DNA of 64,000 nt, taken from Diphasiastrum complanatum. Lineage: Eukaryota > Streptophyta > Lycopodiopsida > Lycopodiales > Lycopodiaceae. The translations under genes and the position numbers were made by a program. The notes below the pieces were generated by a model. It worked only from the letters and a program-made list of their open reading frames with translations. It was not told the DNA's origin and searched no databases. This document shows positions 11,032-23,476 of the stretch, one piece after another. Location of the stretch: positions 51,923,145 to 51,987,144 of the forward strand of contig CM055103.1 in the NCBI GenBank assembly GCA_029204225.1, read 5' to 3'. The first letter of the stretch is position 1. Each line of letters starts with the position of its first letter.

Positions 11032-11983
11032 TAGAGGAAGAAATTTTCATGGGAGTTACCACAAGGCACTATACATTCAAGGAAGGATCAAGTTTGCGGG
11101 TTGCAGAAATCCATTTATGGATTGAAACAGTCGTCTAGAGCATGGTATTTGAAGCTGGATGCTTACCTATTACAGGATGTGAGACTGACCATAGCCTTTA
11201 CATCTACAAAAGGAACGCAGAAACATGCATCATTGCAGTTTGTGTTGATGATATGTTGATTACAAGAGATTCAAATTCCCTAATCACAGAAATAAAACAA
11301 CTTAAAGGAAAAAATGTGATAAAGGACTTGGGAGAGATCGATCGGTTCCTAGGTCTAAGTGTCTCAAGAACTCGAAACAAAAGGACAATTACAATCAAGT
11401 CAGAAATCATACAAAGAAAATATCTTGAGAGACTATGGCATGGGGCAATGTAATCCACTGGGGGCACCTTCAATAGAAGGAGAATTAGCAGATGAAGAGC
11501 CATATCCAGATATTGAAAATTATCAAAGAATAATAGGAGGACTTATGTATCTGGTAACACTTCCAGACATAGCCAATGCAGTCAGAACATTATCTCAGCA
11601 CATGTCAAAGCCAATGAAAATGCATTGGGCGGGAGTCAAAAGAGTATTCAGATATCTTCAAGGAACCAAAACCTGGTGCATAAGCTACAAAGCTACAACA
11701 AATCAAAATATACTCCAAGGATATTCAGACGCAGATTGGGGAGGTGACAAGGAAGACATAAAGTCTACATCAGGCTATATTTTCTTGCTAAATTCAGGCT
11801 GTGTCAGCTGGAGCAGTAAAAAGCAAAGTTCAATTCCATTGTCCAGTACAGAAGCTGAATACATGGTTACAACACATGCAGCTAAAGAGACCATTTCATT
11901 AAGAAACTAAATGAAAGAAATTGGTTTCGAACAAACCAAAGTAGGTGTTATGTATTGTGATAACATTAGCTGTATATGATTGA
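11032..11983 (+). pseudogene. Copia reverse transcriptase end and RNase H (copy A)
   Basis: Starts within RT (LEEEIFMG in a shifted frame), has the catalytic box as VCVDDML near 11,240, then a frameshift at about 11,430 and the continuous RNase H frame: YSDADWGGDKEDIKS, then VSWSSKKQSSIPLSS and STEAEYM. It ends after MYCDNISC at about 11,980. Orientation and family fit the 5' half at 6,150-7,735. The integrase end and N-terminal RT between them are missing, so the gypsy insertion was accompanied by a deletion or came after one. Confidence 0.8.
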
Positions 11984-12532
11984 GGCAGGATGTAAGCGCC
12001 AAATCTTTGATGGTAGAGGTTGCTCTGGGTGCTGTAGTACCACTTAATCTTGTTGGCTGTGTATGTAGCGTGTTATTCAGGTTCCTCTTATTATGTTTCA
12101 CTTGCCTTATAAAAAATGGGGTACATCAGATGTGACCCTAGTTTTACAATATACTCTTCTTTCACTTGGTTTAGTATGACGTCGTGATTCATTAATTGCC
12201 TAGCTTTCCTTGCAAAACTAAAGATGAATGCCCCATACGAAGTGAGTCTGAAACAGGCGCTGCGATCAGATCGTCCTCTTTCTATAAATATTCAAGGAAG
12301 CTGTAAATAACATGAATGATAACAATTTAAGGTAATGTAGAAAATTTCTCGTGGCCATCCTCACTAAGCTATGGCATATACATGCTCCAGTCTCACTTAG
12401 GAGACTTATTCAAGTGTGAAATCATTGAAGAATGCAATTCAGAGCAACCCTTATAAATTTCTATCGGTCCACATATACATATTGCAAATTTACTGCCTTT
12501 ATCACCTACTTCGATCATGGAAAAAATCGAGG
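11984..12532. other. Intergenic, no gene seen
   Basis: No coding similarity seen. Similarity to copy B resumes at about 12,263 (GGCGCTGCGATCAGATCG, also at 48,390), so 11,984-12,262 is present only in copy A. The remainder is the 3' flank of the dioxygenase gene. Confidence 0.4.
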
Positions 12533-13704
12533 TCAACTGACTAGAGGGTTGTCGATGGCAAATGACTGAACTAGACGTTTACCTCCAAAACGTTCCGCTG
12601 CCAAAGCCTGCAAATATTCTATGTAGAACAGTTCTCTATACACAGGACCTACCTTCTCATCCACTAGCTCTGGTGCGGGAAAGATCTTTTGATCCTTTGC
12701 TGGATGGTAAAAGGTTACATAGGATCGCCTTGTGCGGTCGTTGTTCACAATAGCTCTGTGGTTGGCGCTTTTGTATCTCCCATTCGTAATGATCTACAGT
12801 CCATAATACAGCAGTGTCATCTTACTTATCTACATGATCAGCTAATAAATACAGACAACAACGTCCCGTGCCGAGGCACGGGCGACTTGTAAGTGCTTGA
12901 AAAGAGTAAAGGTTGAATTCGCGGCTTGATGTTAGCGAATGTTACAATGAGCTAAATATAGTTTTACCATAGTCTTGCATGGAAGGAGATAAATTAAGCA
13001 AACATAGTTTTCGCGTGGTTTACCTCGATTTGATCTGCCAGATTGACGACAAAAGCATTGGGATGATTTGGAACCAGCTCCCATGTGTCGTTTTCGGCAG
13101 CTACCTCCAATCCGTCGCCCTCTTGCATCAGAATGGTGATGGCCACAACGTCAGAGTGTGCAGGCAGGCCAAGGGTTTTTCCTGGCTCTGGGCATGGAGG
13201 ATAGCACTGGAATACTATGTTCTGGTGTGGCTCCCCCAGAGCCTCCTTCAGGTAGCTGGGTTTGAGCCCAAGACTCTCAGAGATGACAGCCAGCAGCCGT
13301 TGAGGAAGGTCCAGTAAAGCAGCTGTGTACTTCTCCACGGTCTCTCTGAATTCAGCTGGCTGCTGGGGCCAGTAGTTGTAATGCCTTTCGGATAATGGAA
13401 GAGTGTGAAGCTCCACAAATTCACGCCAGAACTTGGGCTCAGTCTCATCAAGGACCATACGGCTTCCATAGCCCTCAGATCCGATCACTGGCTTTCCAGC
13501 ATATGCAAGCTTTTCGTCCTTGGTCAGATCAAAAAACTTGCGACCCACTTGTTTCAGCCTATCCATGAGCTCTACTGGCACGCCATGATTGATAACTTGG
13601 AAGAAGCCATTCTTTTCACAGGCCTCAGCGATCTGAGCCCTGACATATGAAGCCAGTCGTTCATCGTTTAGGCCTGATAGATCAATTGGATTCAAAGTCG
13701 CCAT
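12533..13704 (-). CDS. 2-oxoglutarate/Fe(II)-dependent dioxygenase (two exons), intact
   Basis: Exon 1 is 13,704-13,024 (227 codons), the intron 13,023-12,794 (GT...AG, 230 nt, phase 0), exon 2 12,793-12,533 (86 codons plus TGA). The 313-residue product has the N-terminal DIOX_N domain (IDLSGLNDERLAS, then FFQVINHGVP) and the 2OG-Fe(II) oxygenase fold. The iron ligands are His and Asp of LPAHSDVVAITILMQ and the distal His of SANHRAIV; the 2OG-binding RxS is RRS. It ends PLVS without a localisation signal, so a cytosolic enzyme is expected. The family (DOXC class) hydroxylates specialised metabolites or hormones; the substrate cannot be read from sequence. It is slightly shorter than the usual 340-370 residues, mainly at the N-terminus. 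The coding part is much richer in GC than its surroundings. Confidence 0.92.
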
Positions 13705-13895
13705 GACTACTCAGCCCGTAGATGATCCTCTTCACACAAATACGACGTACTATTACTATTGCCGAACTAAGATCAAACAGGCAATGTACTACTGTGTGCG
13801 AGTTCAGAAGCTGGGTACCCGCATACATATATTTGATGTGGACTGATGAGCGACAAGGAGTAAACGAAATTAATTACTGGTGGGCATGTTGAAGG

Positions 13896-13903
13896 TATTT
13901 ATA
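13896..13903 (-). promoter_or_regulatory. TATA box of the dioxygenase gene
   Basis: TATAAATA on the minus strand, about 190 bases before the ATG at 13,704; conserved at 50,026-50,033 in copy B. Confidence 0.55.
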
Positions 13904-13949
13904 AGAACGATGCAATTCCAAAGTCTTGCCATGACTCACAAGACTGTGC

Positions 13950-16478
13950 CAAGAGTATTATTATGAGCAGGATTCCCTTTTTTAAATATATTCCTTTTTT
14001 TTTCGTAAATGGAGCTTATGACCCGTCTCTCTAGGCATATACGTTGACATAGCAAAAAGAACTGAGCAAAAGGAAGATAAGCATAGACTTAGAGGAGGCA
14101 AAAAGAACTAGCACAAGGAAGATTGTCTGACGGCTTTGAAAGAGAAACGTGGTATATCTTTGGGTAGCACTCACGATTGTGTTATGTCTAATGTGGTGAC
14201 GCTCTTTACTATAATTGTAACATTTCCATATTTTATTTATTATAAAGACTTTAAAATTTTGCAATCTACACCAATGTGATCAAATAAGTAAACATAAGCC
14301 ATCATCCTAAAATCCATACAAAGTATGTTGCCGTTGGCAATTTAAATGGTGATAACATCAAGTCGTTGGCATGATCTCTACATTGAAGGTTAATGTTGCG
14401 ACTAACCTCTACAATTATGAATGCAATCTGACAAACGTGTAATCTGAAAGTTTCTTCTAGATGAAGTTTGTACATCCATTAATCATAGAACTTTTAATGA
14501 TTTGATTAATGTACGCTTCCAAATAGCTAAGTGCAATGATATCGATCCCTTTGTTCTATTTCTAGTCTATTGTCAACCTTATTTGATAACATAATATTCT
14601 TGTTATTGTAATGTTTCTAAGAAATTGAATTCTAAAGCTCTTTTATATTGTTGGTGCCTCGCAACATCAACTGAACATCGAGGTCTTAAAGTTTTGTATT
14701 CTCATATTTAGTTATGAATTTTTGACTTATACAAGCAGGTGTTTCTTGATTTTTCTTCTTGCAACTTATGTTATTGTTCTTGTTGTTTGACGTTGTCTAT
14801 TAGTGATCACATTTTTCTATGGTTACCAATGTATTTTTGCTATCGACATACAAATGGTTTTGTCAGAGGATCAATCAAGTCGACCATCAGAGGCACCTCC
14901 CATAGATCGCAAGTGGACCTTGAATTGTGAGTATTGCAATCTTTAGACATTTTTTTTTCATCGAGTATTCTTATGTGGCCATTTGACATTTTTAGTTTAT
15001 TTAAAACATTTTCTCTATCCTACTGTCCTCCGACTGATTGTTGGTCTTATGTTCCTAACTTTATATTCGTTATTTTTTATTTTTATTTGTCACATTTGGC
15101 ATAAGCATTGTCATTTTGATGATATCACATACATATGAAATTGTTGAAACCTAATTAAACAAATGAAATCAACATGCTATAATACTACCACCAATGCACT
15201 CGGTATGTGCCAAAAAGAAAATTTCATTGATGTTATGCTTGTGCCATTGTGATTATTGTATTGTCATGAAAGCATACATTGCATCTTAAAATCTCATTTC
15301 TCCTATGTTATCAACTCTTTTCATATTACTACGTCCACTAATTCTCCTCCATATATCTTTCCTTCTCCATGATATTAAATTGGTTCGTATTGAGATTGTA
15401 TTCTATTTTTTATGAGGTTTTATGCATCAACAAGTTATTTTATATAGACAAACAACTAAGATTCTATGCTTAAGTCTTCTACAAATAAAATCATTAGAAC
15501 TTATAACAAGGAGAAAGACAACCTATTCTCTATAAAATACCACATATAGAACAAAAGAGAAATATTTCTAACAACACAATTATCATTATGAGAAAACTAT
15601 ATAGTGTTTGCATCAAGCTTGACCTCTTGATGCACTGAAAAATAAATTTACATAATCAAAGCTACCATCTTTTTGTTAATTTCAATCACAACTTCTTCAA
15701 TATTTCTGATTTTCAATTTAAAGTTTTTGAAATTTTCTAAAATATCTCAAATGAATCATGTTGTGGTGTTGGATTTTCACCAACAAGACTACACAATATT
15801 TTGCGCATTAGGATTTTTCACTTGCTGCATGGAAGAAATTCCTTTTCATGAAAAGAGTTAACATTGACTATCCACTACTAAATCCAATAGCTTAGAATGG
15901 GGCTATGCATTGAAGCAACTTCATCCAAGCACCAAATCCCATAATATGCTATGTGCTCATTCTAGCCAAGCGTCCTTCTATCTCTATGTCTTTATCTTAA
16001 AAAACTCATTTTTGGTTATGTCTTCCTAAAGATGGATCAATCATGCTCTCTCCTAGTTCGCAAGCACCCATAGGCTATGATTTGCAGATTTGTAATACTA
16101 GGACACTCAACTATGACTATTTACAATATAATTTGCTTTTTATGAGAAATTTTCTGGTTTTGTGGATGAAATCCTAACGTGCATCCTTCATCATAATCTT
16201 AACGTCACAATTATCTTTCTATTGTACAAGTTTCATTGTGATGCCTCATATATGTTTTCTTCTAGGAAAGAACATGCATACTAAAAGGAATTTGACTCAA
16301 TTAGTCACATAAAACTGATAAATAACAAGCCATTTGTAAATATTCAAAGCCACAGATCTTGCTTTTGACAAAAAGGCATAGAGTATCATCGAGAATTTGT
16401 TTGAATTTTTTTTTCTTGAATTTCCACATAGCTAGAAGCCCTGAATCTATCACTCTGAAGATGATTATCCAAATCAAG
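13950..16478. other. AT-rich intergenic stretch, no gene seen
   Basis: Only short frames without similarity. About 14,500-14,730 and 15,640-16,310 match copy B (50,130-50,390 and 50,390-50,980); about 14,735-15,640 is found only in copy A. One frame at 15,673-15,861 is kept in copy B, but its phase breaks and it resembles no family I know. Confidence 0.4.
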
Positions 16479-16491
16479 GCTCTAATACCAA
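16479..16491 (-). promoter_or_regulatory. Isolated copia-like primer-binding site
   Basis: On the minus strand this reads TGGTATTAGAGCC, the same variant as at 5,746. It lies in a stretch missing from copy B (about 16,318-16,570). It probably marks an eroded LTR/leader junction of a reversed copia element whose LTR would lie to the right. No LTR partner was identified. Confidence 0.45.
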
Positions 16492-16639
16492 GTCACAAAT
16501 CTCAAATCAAAACCACCAATTCACACACATAGATTTGTTGATCAACTAAATCATACAACGAAAAAGCTAAAGCAACTCTCCACACAAACATCATTAGAAA
16601 CTCAATAAGTTGAAAGTTATAATTATAAGCTAAATAATG

Positions 16640-17290
16640 ATTAGGAAATTAAGCAGTCCAGTGGTCTGTGTCAAAGTACAGTACTTTGGACCTTGAGTCT
16701 ATTAATGACTCACAAGAGTGGGTGATTGATTGATCATAAAACAAATGCAAACTAGACTTGAATGACAAGACTTTGTACAATGATAATATTAGCATGAGCA
16801 TCCAACAAACCATCAAGAATAACTTGAACAAGCTCTCTTTACTTAATGCTCTCATCAATGCAAGCTAACTCATCATTCAAAGGCTTCACTCTCAAAACAA
16901 AAGTATTTGGACTCTCTTCATTCTTTTGAAAATTTTGAAAGATTTGTCTTCTTAGAGTCGACACTCTAGAAGTAGACTTGGATTCATAAAACTTCTTTAA
17001 TGAATCCCAAGCATCCTTTGATGAAGTACTCTTACCAACTTCCTTGATAAGTTCATTGGTAACATTCATCTTTATCATGTGTAGGGCTCTTTTAGCTTTC
17101 TTGTCATACTTCAATTGTTCTTGTTGTGTTGTTGGCCTCTCCTCCAAACCTACAACAATATCCAAAACACCATTCATCTCAAGAAGTGATTTCCATCCTC
17201 ACTTTTCACAATGAATAGTTGCTTGAGGTAAGCCTATCATTGCCTTCCAACATGTATCCACTTGATGTAGTCATGTTGCAATGACTTGAT
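16640..17290 (-). pseudogene. Copia gag (UBN2-type) fragment (copy A)
   Basis: Minus strand: SGYMLEGNDRLTSSNYSL at about 17,280, a frameshift, then MNGVLDIVVGLEE at 17,177, KRALHMIKMNVTNELIKEV, DAWDSLKKFYESKSTSR, LRRQIFQNFQKNEES and LNDELACIDESI. This is the order of the copia gag polypeptide. Another frameshift at about 16,850 follows and the piece ends near 16,640. Copy B keeps only the last 290 bases (51,372-51,080), because an LTR element begins at 51,386 inside this gag. Confidence 0.8.
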
Positions 17291-17940
17291 CCTTCTCTTT
17301 CAACCTATTATAATGCCAAAGAACTCTTTTGAAATATAACAAATGTTTCCAAAAAGAAATCACAAAGAAATGGAACCTCTCAATTCTCTTCTAGTACTTA
17401 TATCTAGCAAACCAACACATAGAATGTAGAAATCTTGATCAACCTATGATCTATTCTTAATCTAATGACTCTTGCCACTTCCTAAAATTGAAACACACTC
17501 TAATGAGGTTCAATAACCTCACAAAATGGAGATTCAATAGGGTTTTGACAAAATCACAAAAAATTGAATATTTTAAATTCTACATGCAATTGCCAATAAC
17601 TTTATATAGAATCTTATAGCCTCAAGTGAGACCTTCCTAATGCATCAAAAATCGGCTATTTCTTGCTAATATGGTGTGAAATCAAAATCCCTCAAGTTCA
17701 TTGACCTAAATTGAGTTTTGAACTACAAAAGATCCAATCTACATCTGCAAACAACTCGATTTTTGAATAGAAGTCAATCTAGCATACTCTAGCATTGATA
17801 TCTCCTCCAAATCCTTGATAGATGTGCTTGATTCTTTCAAAACCTACAACACAACCTCTGATTTGTTGAGTGGAATGTGAAAAAGCTTTCAATTATCATT
17901 TCTAATTGTGGCATTGCTTACATGATAGATGACCTTAAAC
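17291..17940. other. AT-rich stretch between copia gag and CACTA remnant
   Basis: Probably leader of the reversed copia element followed by unassigned sequence. No PBS, LTR or coding similarity found. Confidence 0.35.
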
Positions 17941-20904
17941 CATTTTACGTCAAAAATAAAGTATATGTCTCGTAATCGACTTCATAAATATGTTGCAATG
18001 TGCCAACATAGTCTAGATCGTCTGGAATAACAATTACGTCCCTCGCACTAGAACGACTCTCTTGTTGAAAGTTAGCCATTATACCACAATCATATGTACG
18101 TCGCTTGTTGTCAACTCTCTCAACACGATAATGATGTCCATATGCCCACATCGCAGTGTATGATTTATACTAAAACACAAAAAAAACAAATTTGATTAAA
18201 TTAAAATACTATTTATATATTGAGTAGTACAAAAATGAAACTTCACAAAGACAATACTACACTAGCCTTCCATCCACATCCACGAACAAATTCCCATTCT
18301 AATTCGGTCACTTCTTCTCTGTTTTTGGATGCTTTTAGCATCGTATCAAAAATCCATTCACTAGTACATTTTGAAGGTAAAGGCTCCAAATGTTCGTTGT
18401 TCTCCAATGCTCTCTTTCTTCTTCATTTCAATGTTATGTTTCTTTTCTTTTTGGCTTCTTCATACCTTGAAATCTACGTTTCCAACTGTCCACAGTTATA
18501 TATTATGAATGTGTCAATTTGAATTGAGATGAAAGTCTCTTTTGCACACCATTTCCTTGTGGTGCTTCACCCTTAACACGTTCATCATCTTCTTCACACC
18601 ACATTTTTGGACTTGTAGGATGCAATTGTGAGATTATTTCAGAGATATAAAATAAAGATTCTTGTACAAGCCAACCTTCTGCAATCCTACCTTCTAGCCT
18701 TGTCTTTTGTCTCACAGAGCCCTTCAAAACTTTCATAAAATGCTCATCCAAAAAGGAATTTGAAAAATCTCTTTCCAACAAACATACCATTTCGATCATT
18801 TGGATTTTCATGGAATCGAATTCATTATTTTTTAATTCTTTTGAGAAAATCCACCTGCAAGAATATTGATAACATTAGGTTGTTTAGCACATAAAAATAT
18901 TGAAATAGCACATATTTATACAGTGTTTAAAAAGATATACAAACCTAATCATCCATGATAAATTGTAAAGTAGATTTTGTACGTCATCGTTGAATAGACC
19001 TCGAATTGAAAGTGGAAGTATGAATTGCAACATCTTGTGCCAATCATGCGATTTCAATCCACTTAATTTACTATCTTTGGTAAATGATTTGCATAAAGAA
19101 TGTGCATAGCTTGTTGGAGTTCTCATTTGTTTTATGACATGTTCTACATGTGAGAGTTACTCTTTTGTAAGAATCCATGGCACACTAGGTAGAATCTCAT
19201 GGCACACTAGGTAGAATCTCATCTCCACCTTTAGTGTATTGAATCCAATAGGATCTTTTCAAGTCGGCCGCTTGTAGAGCTTTACAAGCTAAAGACTTGT
19301 CCTTTATGCCAATGATGTGGTTCCATAGTGATTCACCGACGTTTTTGAATATGTGCATAGGATCCAATAAATGATTTATTAATAAATTTTTCCAATATGG
19401 TAATTTATGAAAAATAGACAACCGTTTCATATCATCAATGGATTCATTCCATGAAGAATTAACATCATGATGTTTAAGCCATTTACCATGCCATTCTGCT
19501 ACTCCCATGCATGAGGGTAGTGGTGTAGTTAAAGGATTATTTCCTTGCCCCTCAAAAAAATCGCCTATCCAACCTTCAAAAAGGATGATCAAGCGACAAA
19601 TATTTGTGATCATTTTCGTAGACCACTTTTCTCAATATATTTGTGCTATGACGACCCTCCAAAAGTGGTCCACAAATGTAGCATGCATTGTAACCCGATG
19701 TGGTTAAACTTGCATAGTTCATAAACCAAATGTGAGATAAGCTTAGTCAAATGCACTCAAATGCTTAATCCTAAAATAGATTCGTATGATTTGATATATA
19801 CTTGAACATTTAGTTAAACTAGGATAGTTATGCATCGTCCACATTAGAATTCCACGAACAATGAAGTTCCTTTGTTGTAACGATCTTGAGATGTTGTAAG
19901 CGTGAATACCATTCCAAAGAATGCATAATACATTGACCAAAGGTGCAATATACATGTCCATGTTTTTGGCCTTGTACTTTCCTAGAATCAATAGTACTAA
20001 TAACAAGTGTCCTGTTTTTATACTCAACCATGGAGGTATATTATAAGTAACGAGCACAACTGGCCATGTGGACCAAGTTGATGCTTGAACGCTAAAAGGA
20101 TTTATGCCATCCATAGCAAGGCCAAATTTTTAAGTACGAGATTCATTTTTGAACTCAGTCCATTGGTCTTCAATATGTTTCCATGTAGGTGAGTCACTTG
20201 GTACTCTAATCACATCATCTGTAGATCGATTTTTTGCATGTCAGTCCATTAGTTGTGCCAAAGATTTACATTGAAATAAACGTTGCAATCGTGGGATAAT
20301 TGGAAAATGTCATAACACTATTCATGACACTTTATCCCCTTGTACATCATCTCAATAACGTGAAGCATTACACGTTGTTGGACATTGAAGTTTTTCTAAT
20401 GCTCACCTCTATATAAAACATGGTCTTCTGGACATGCATGTATTGTGTCATAATCCATTCCAAGTACGTTCATCATCTTTTGTGCTTCTTTTCATGTTTT
20501 AGGTACCACGTTTTCTTTCGAAGTAATCTATGTAACAATCTGAAAAGACAAATAACAATGTAAGCTGTTAGAAAAGAAAAACCAAATTAATTTAATATAA
20601 ATATACTATAAAGTACAAAAGTTGTGTTATGCGTTAAGTACCCGAATAATGATGTGACACTACGGTCACTCTATTTGTATGTTGCTTGAAGGTTTAGAAT
20701 AAGAATTGACGTAGCTAGTCTCAAAATGGATGCTCCTGGATACAAAGGAGTGTCTGCCTTCTTGCGCAATAGAATATCGTCTTCATCCATCTCAAATTGT
20801 TCGTGATCTCCATTTTCACTAAAAAATGCGTGCATAGCATCATTCTCGTTTGCTTCATTAAAGTACGATTCAAACATATTGTGCATTGTGTCACTGTGTT
20901 GCAC
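17941..20904 (-). mobile_element. CACTA (En/Spm) TNP2 transposase, degenerate
   Basis: Reading leftwards, the usual TNP2 order is preserved although every few hundred bases a stop or frameshift intervenes. It begins with an acidic N-terminus and KADTPLYPGASILRL (20,904-20,671), then MDYDTIHACPEDHVLY (about 20,450), MDGINPFS and STWPVVLVTYNIPPWL (20,114-20,000), KLPYWKNLLINHLLDPMHI (about 19,390), LSGLKSHDWHKMLQFILPL (about 19,030), a DUF4218-like piece AEGWLVQESLFYIS (18,680), and a DUF4216 piece KRRTYDCGIMANFQQESRSS (18,100). TNP2 is the transposase of CACTA elements. No terminal CACTA repeats are visible, so the limits are those of the coding remnant. Confidence 0.85.
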
Positions 20905-21544
20905 CTCATCATCATTATCATTTTCTTCAAATGTATTTGCCTCTTAAATGTTTTTTGCTCGTTGTTCTCTCACATTAGAGGAGTTCTCAATATCAAAAAG
21001 ACCCTTGAAGGAATGCCATGTAGGATATATAAAAATATCAAAAACAAAAAAACAATATTGTTTATTTGCTTGCCCCCACCACTCCCAAGGCCTCCCCAAC
21101 TCCCAATGATCTAACCACAGTGTCTATAGTCACAGTTAAGAACTGTAAACAGTTCGCAGTATAATTTGAATAAATTCAAAAATATTCCTTCCATTGGTTA
21201 TGAAAAGGGCAATAATTTTACTAGATCTAGAATATGACCGCCATCCCCAAATTTGAATCAAGAAAAAAAGCAAAATGTTTACATATGCATTCCTTCCACA
21301 AGAATGAAAATTTGGGTGCCATCTCCAATTATGAACGCCATCATCACATTGGAATGGAAATATGAGTGCCAACTTCCTATTGGAATGAAAAAATGAGCAA
21401 CATGCATGGAGATTGGATTGATCGTACAGAGTATATAATATAATCAAATATGAGTATTTTGTTTTGCTTCATAGAATCTGGTCATAGTACTTTGATGCAA
21501 CTGATTACTCTATTATTTTTTTATGATGATGACATCATCTACAT

Positions 21545-23476
21545 GTGGATATCCCTATTGATTTGGCACCTTTGCAGGGAAGAGGAGGCAAAAAAATTCA
21601 AATATCTACTGAGGATCATTTTCGTTACAGGGCAGAAGGAATGAAAAACTTGGATTTGTGGATAGATGGAACATTATATCCACAAGATCCAGGCACTTTG
21701 ACACATCCCACATTCTCCTCAATAACTCATTTAGTTACATGGATATGCAATGGGCATAGTGGATTACTAGGATATTGTGAAAGATTGCAGAACCATGGAA
21801 AACAACTTTACATGAATAAAGTTTACTTTTTAGAAAGTGAGTTAATTCGGATATCCTCTTATTGTCAGAATAGAGATTGTCATCTCCAAAAGACGTTAGA
21901 AGAAAATGAACAACTTAAAAAAAATTATGAATCATTATAGAAGATCCAATCAATATCAAATCAGAACTAGAGCAAATGCAATCAATTTTACAATCTATTT
22001 GTATTGAAAACTTACAATTATTGAAGGTAAGAAGCGAAAGCGACAAAGTTACAAGGATATTCAAACGCTTTCAAAAGGAGGTTATCAAAGTAGAAGGATT
22101 CGTACATTCAAGTAAGCATATTCTGATTTTTGTAGGTTTTTCAATGACATTTGGATTTAATTTTAGCTATGGTGATATTCTGTTAACTATCTGTTGTTTT
22201 TGCAGATCTGCATTAGTAGCTCCTCGAAATATTAAAGACAATGCTTCACTAGGAATGTCATTGGACACAATATTGACAGGCAAATCCACTGAGCGTATCA
22301 TGATGAACAACAGGAGTTCAAATGTCAAGTGTAAAATAACAGAGTCTTTGATGGTGGACATTCAAAAAAATTTAAATAAGACTATAGTTTAGGGTGCTTG
22401 TGATTTTGCAGGTATTAGCAGGGAAGCATATGCAACAATATTTAAACTAATTAGAGAAGCTTTTCAGCGAGTTCAAATTAGAAAGGTCCCAATCCCTAGG
22501 ACATATCACTTGGAGAAAGAGAGGGATACATTAAACATAGGTATGCATAAGATCACTGGAAATCCATTTCATATTGAGGAGGTGTATGAAACTGATGGAA
22601 GATTGATATTCTATAATTCATCAAACAACTTATTTGCTGATCTAAATTACTCGTTGAGATACATCGTCACATTATATGATATAACCTTTGAAAAGGTGAA
22701 TGACAAAATAATCATAGTACTTAAGTTAGATGAGTCAGAAATTGTGGAAGGGCAAAAGATGGAGAGGGTTAGTATAACTCTCATGAATGGTGCACTATCA
22801 CAAATAGAAGACCAAGAAGATTTCAGATTCAATGTCCAGTCAGAAAATTATATATGGTGGTTGGTAGCGTTTCAGGAAACTAGCCTCATTATTATATTAC
22901 ATTCGTTGAATAGTATTAATTCTTTGTTAGATAAGTCTAATTAATTCTTTGGACAGGTGCTGAAGGAGGATCATCATATATTATCATGGATATTCTCAAG
23001 GACATCTTATCCTATGATCATCAAGGACCATATGGATGGAGGACTTCTCAATGTTATAGGTGTTGGAGACTTCAATGTTGAATGGCACTTAGCAGGTGAT
23101 TTGAAAACACTAAAATGTATGTATAATGTCTCTCATGGTGCTACATCAAAACGCCCTTGTTTGTACCGCATGAAAATGGCAAAAGATGTACTGGGACTAC
23201 AAGAATTACTAGAGAATATACAGATCCAAACTGAAAGCTTGTGTTGCCTATTCCCTTGAAAAATGTGCATGTTTGCACTCTTCATGCAGAAGTTAGATTA
23301 ATAGAAAAGATCATTTATCTTCATATAGTTTTTGCTTGGAATACTAAACCAGCATCATTAGCGAAGGAAGCTATCTCTCGATTAGAAGATGTTTTATCAA
23401 AAGCAGGACTTCATAAGGGACATGTCAAAATTTAAAAAGATGAAAAGCTTTCAGGAAAGAATGGGAACATGCCAAC
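21545..23476 (+). pseudogene. Putative DDE transposase of the unusual element (copy 1)
   Basis: Pieces in order: N-terminal domain (DIPIDLAPLQGRGGKK, FRYRAEGMKNLDLWIDG, LLGYCERLQN), coiled coil to about 22,110, an intron 22,112-22,205 (GTAAGC...CAG), then SALVAPRNIKDNASLG, FAGISREAYATIFKLI and KVPIPRTYHLEKERDTLN. The catalytic core follows with three acidic motifs: KLDESEIVEG with ERVSITLMNGAL; after an intron (22,876-22,956; donor mutated from GT to GA) VEWHLAGDLKTLKCMY; and CTLHAEVRLIEK. Twenty residues after the second Asp is PCLYR, a CxxC whose second Cys has become Arg. Spacing and motif order resemble the RAG1/Transib core; see findings. Several stops and a 3' truncation at KLSGKNGNMPT make it inactive. 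Confidence 0.6.

Noticed and set aside
15673-15861. Small frame kept in both duplication copies (also 50,420-50,611)
   Set aside because: Shared because of the duplication; codon pattern and end differ, and there is no recognisable protein.
17941-20904. Search for complete CACTA termini around the TNP2 remnant
   Set aside because: No matching CACTA inverted ends found; the single CACTAGG near 19,187 lies inside the coding remnant.
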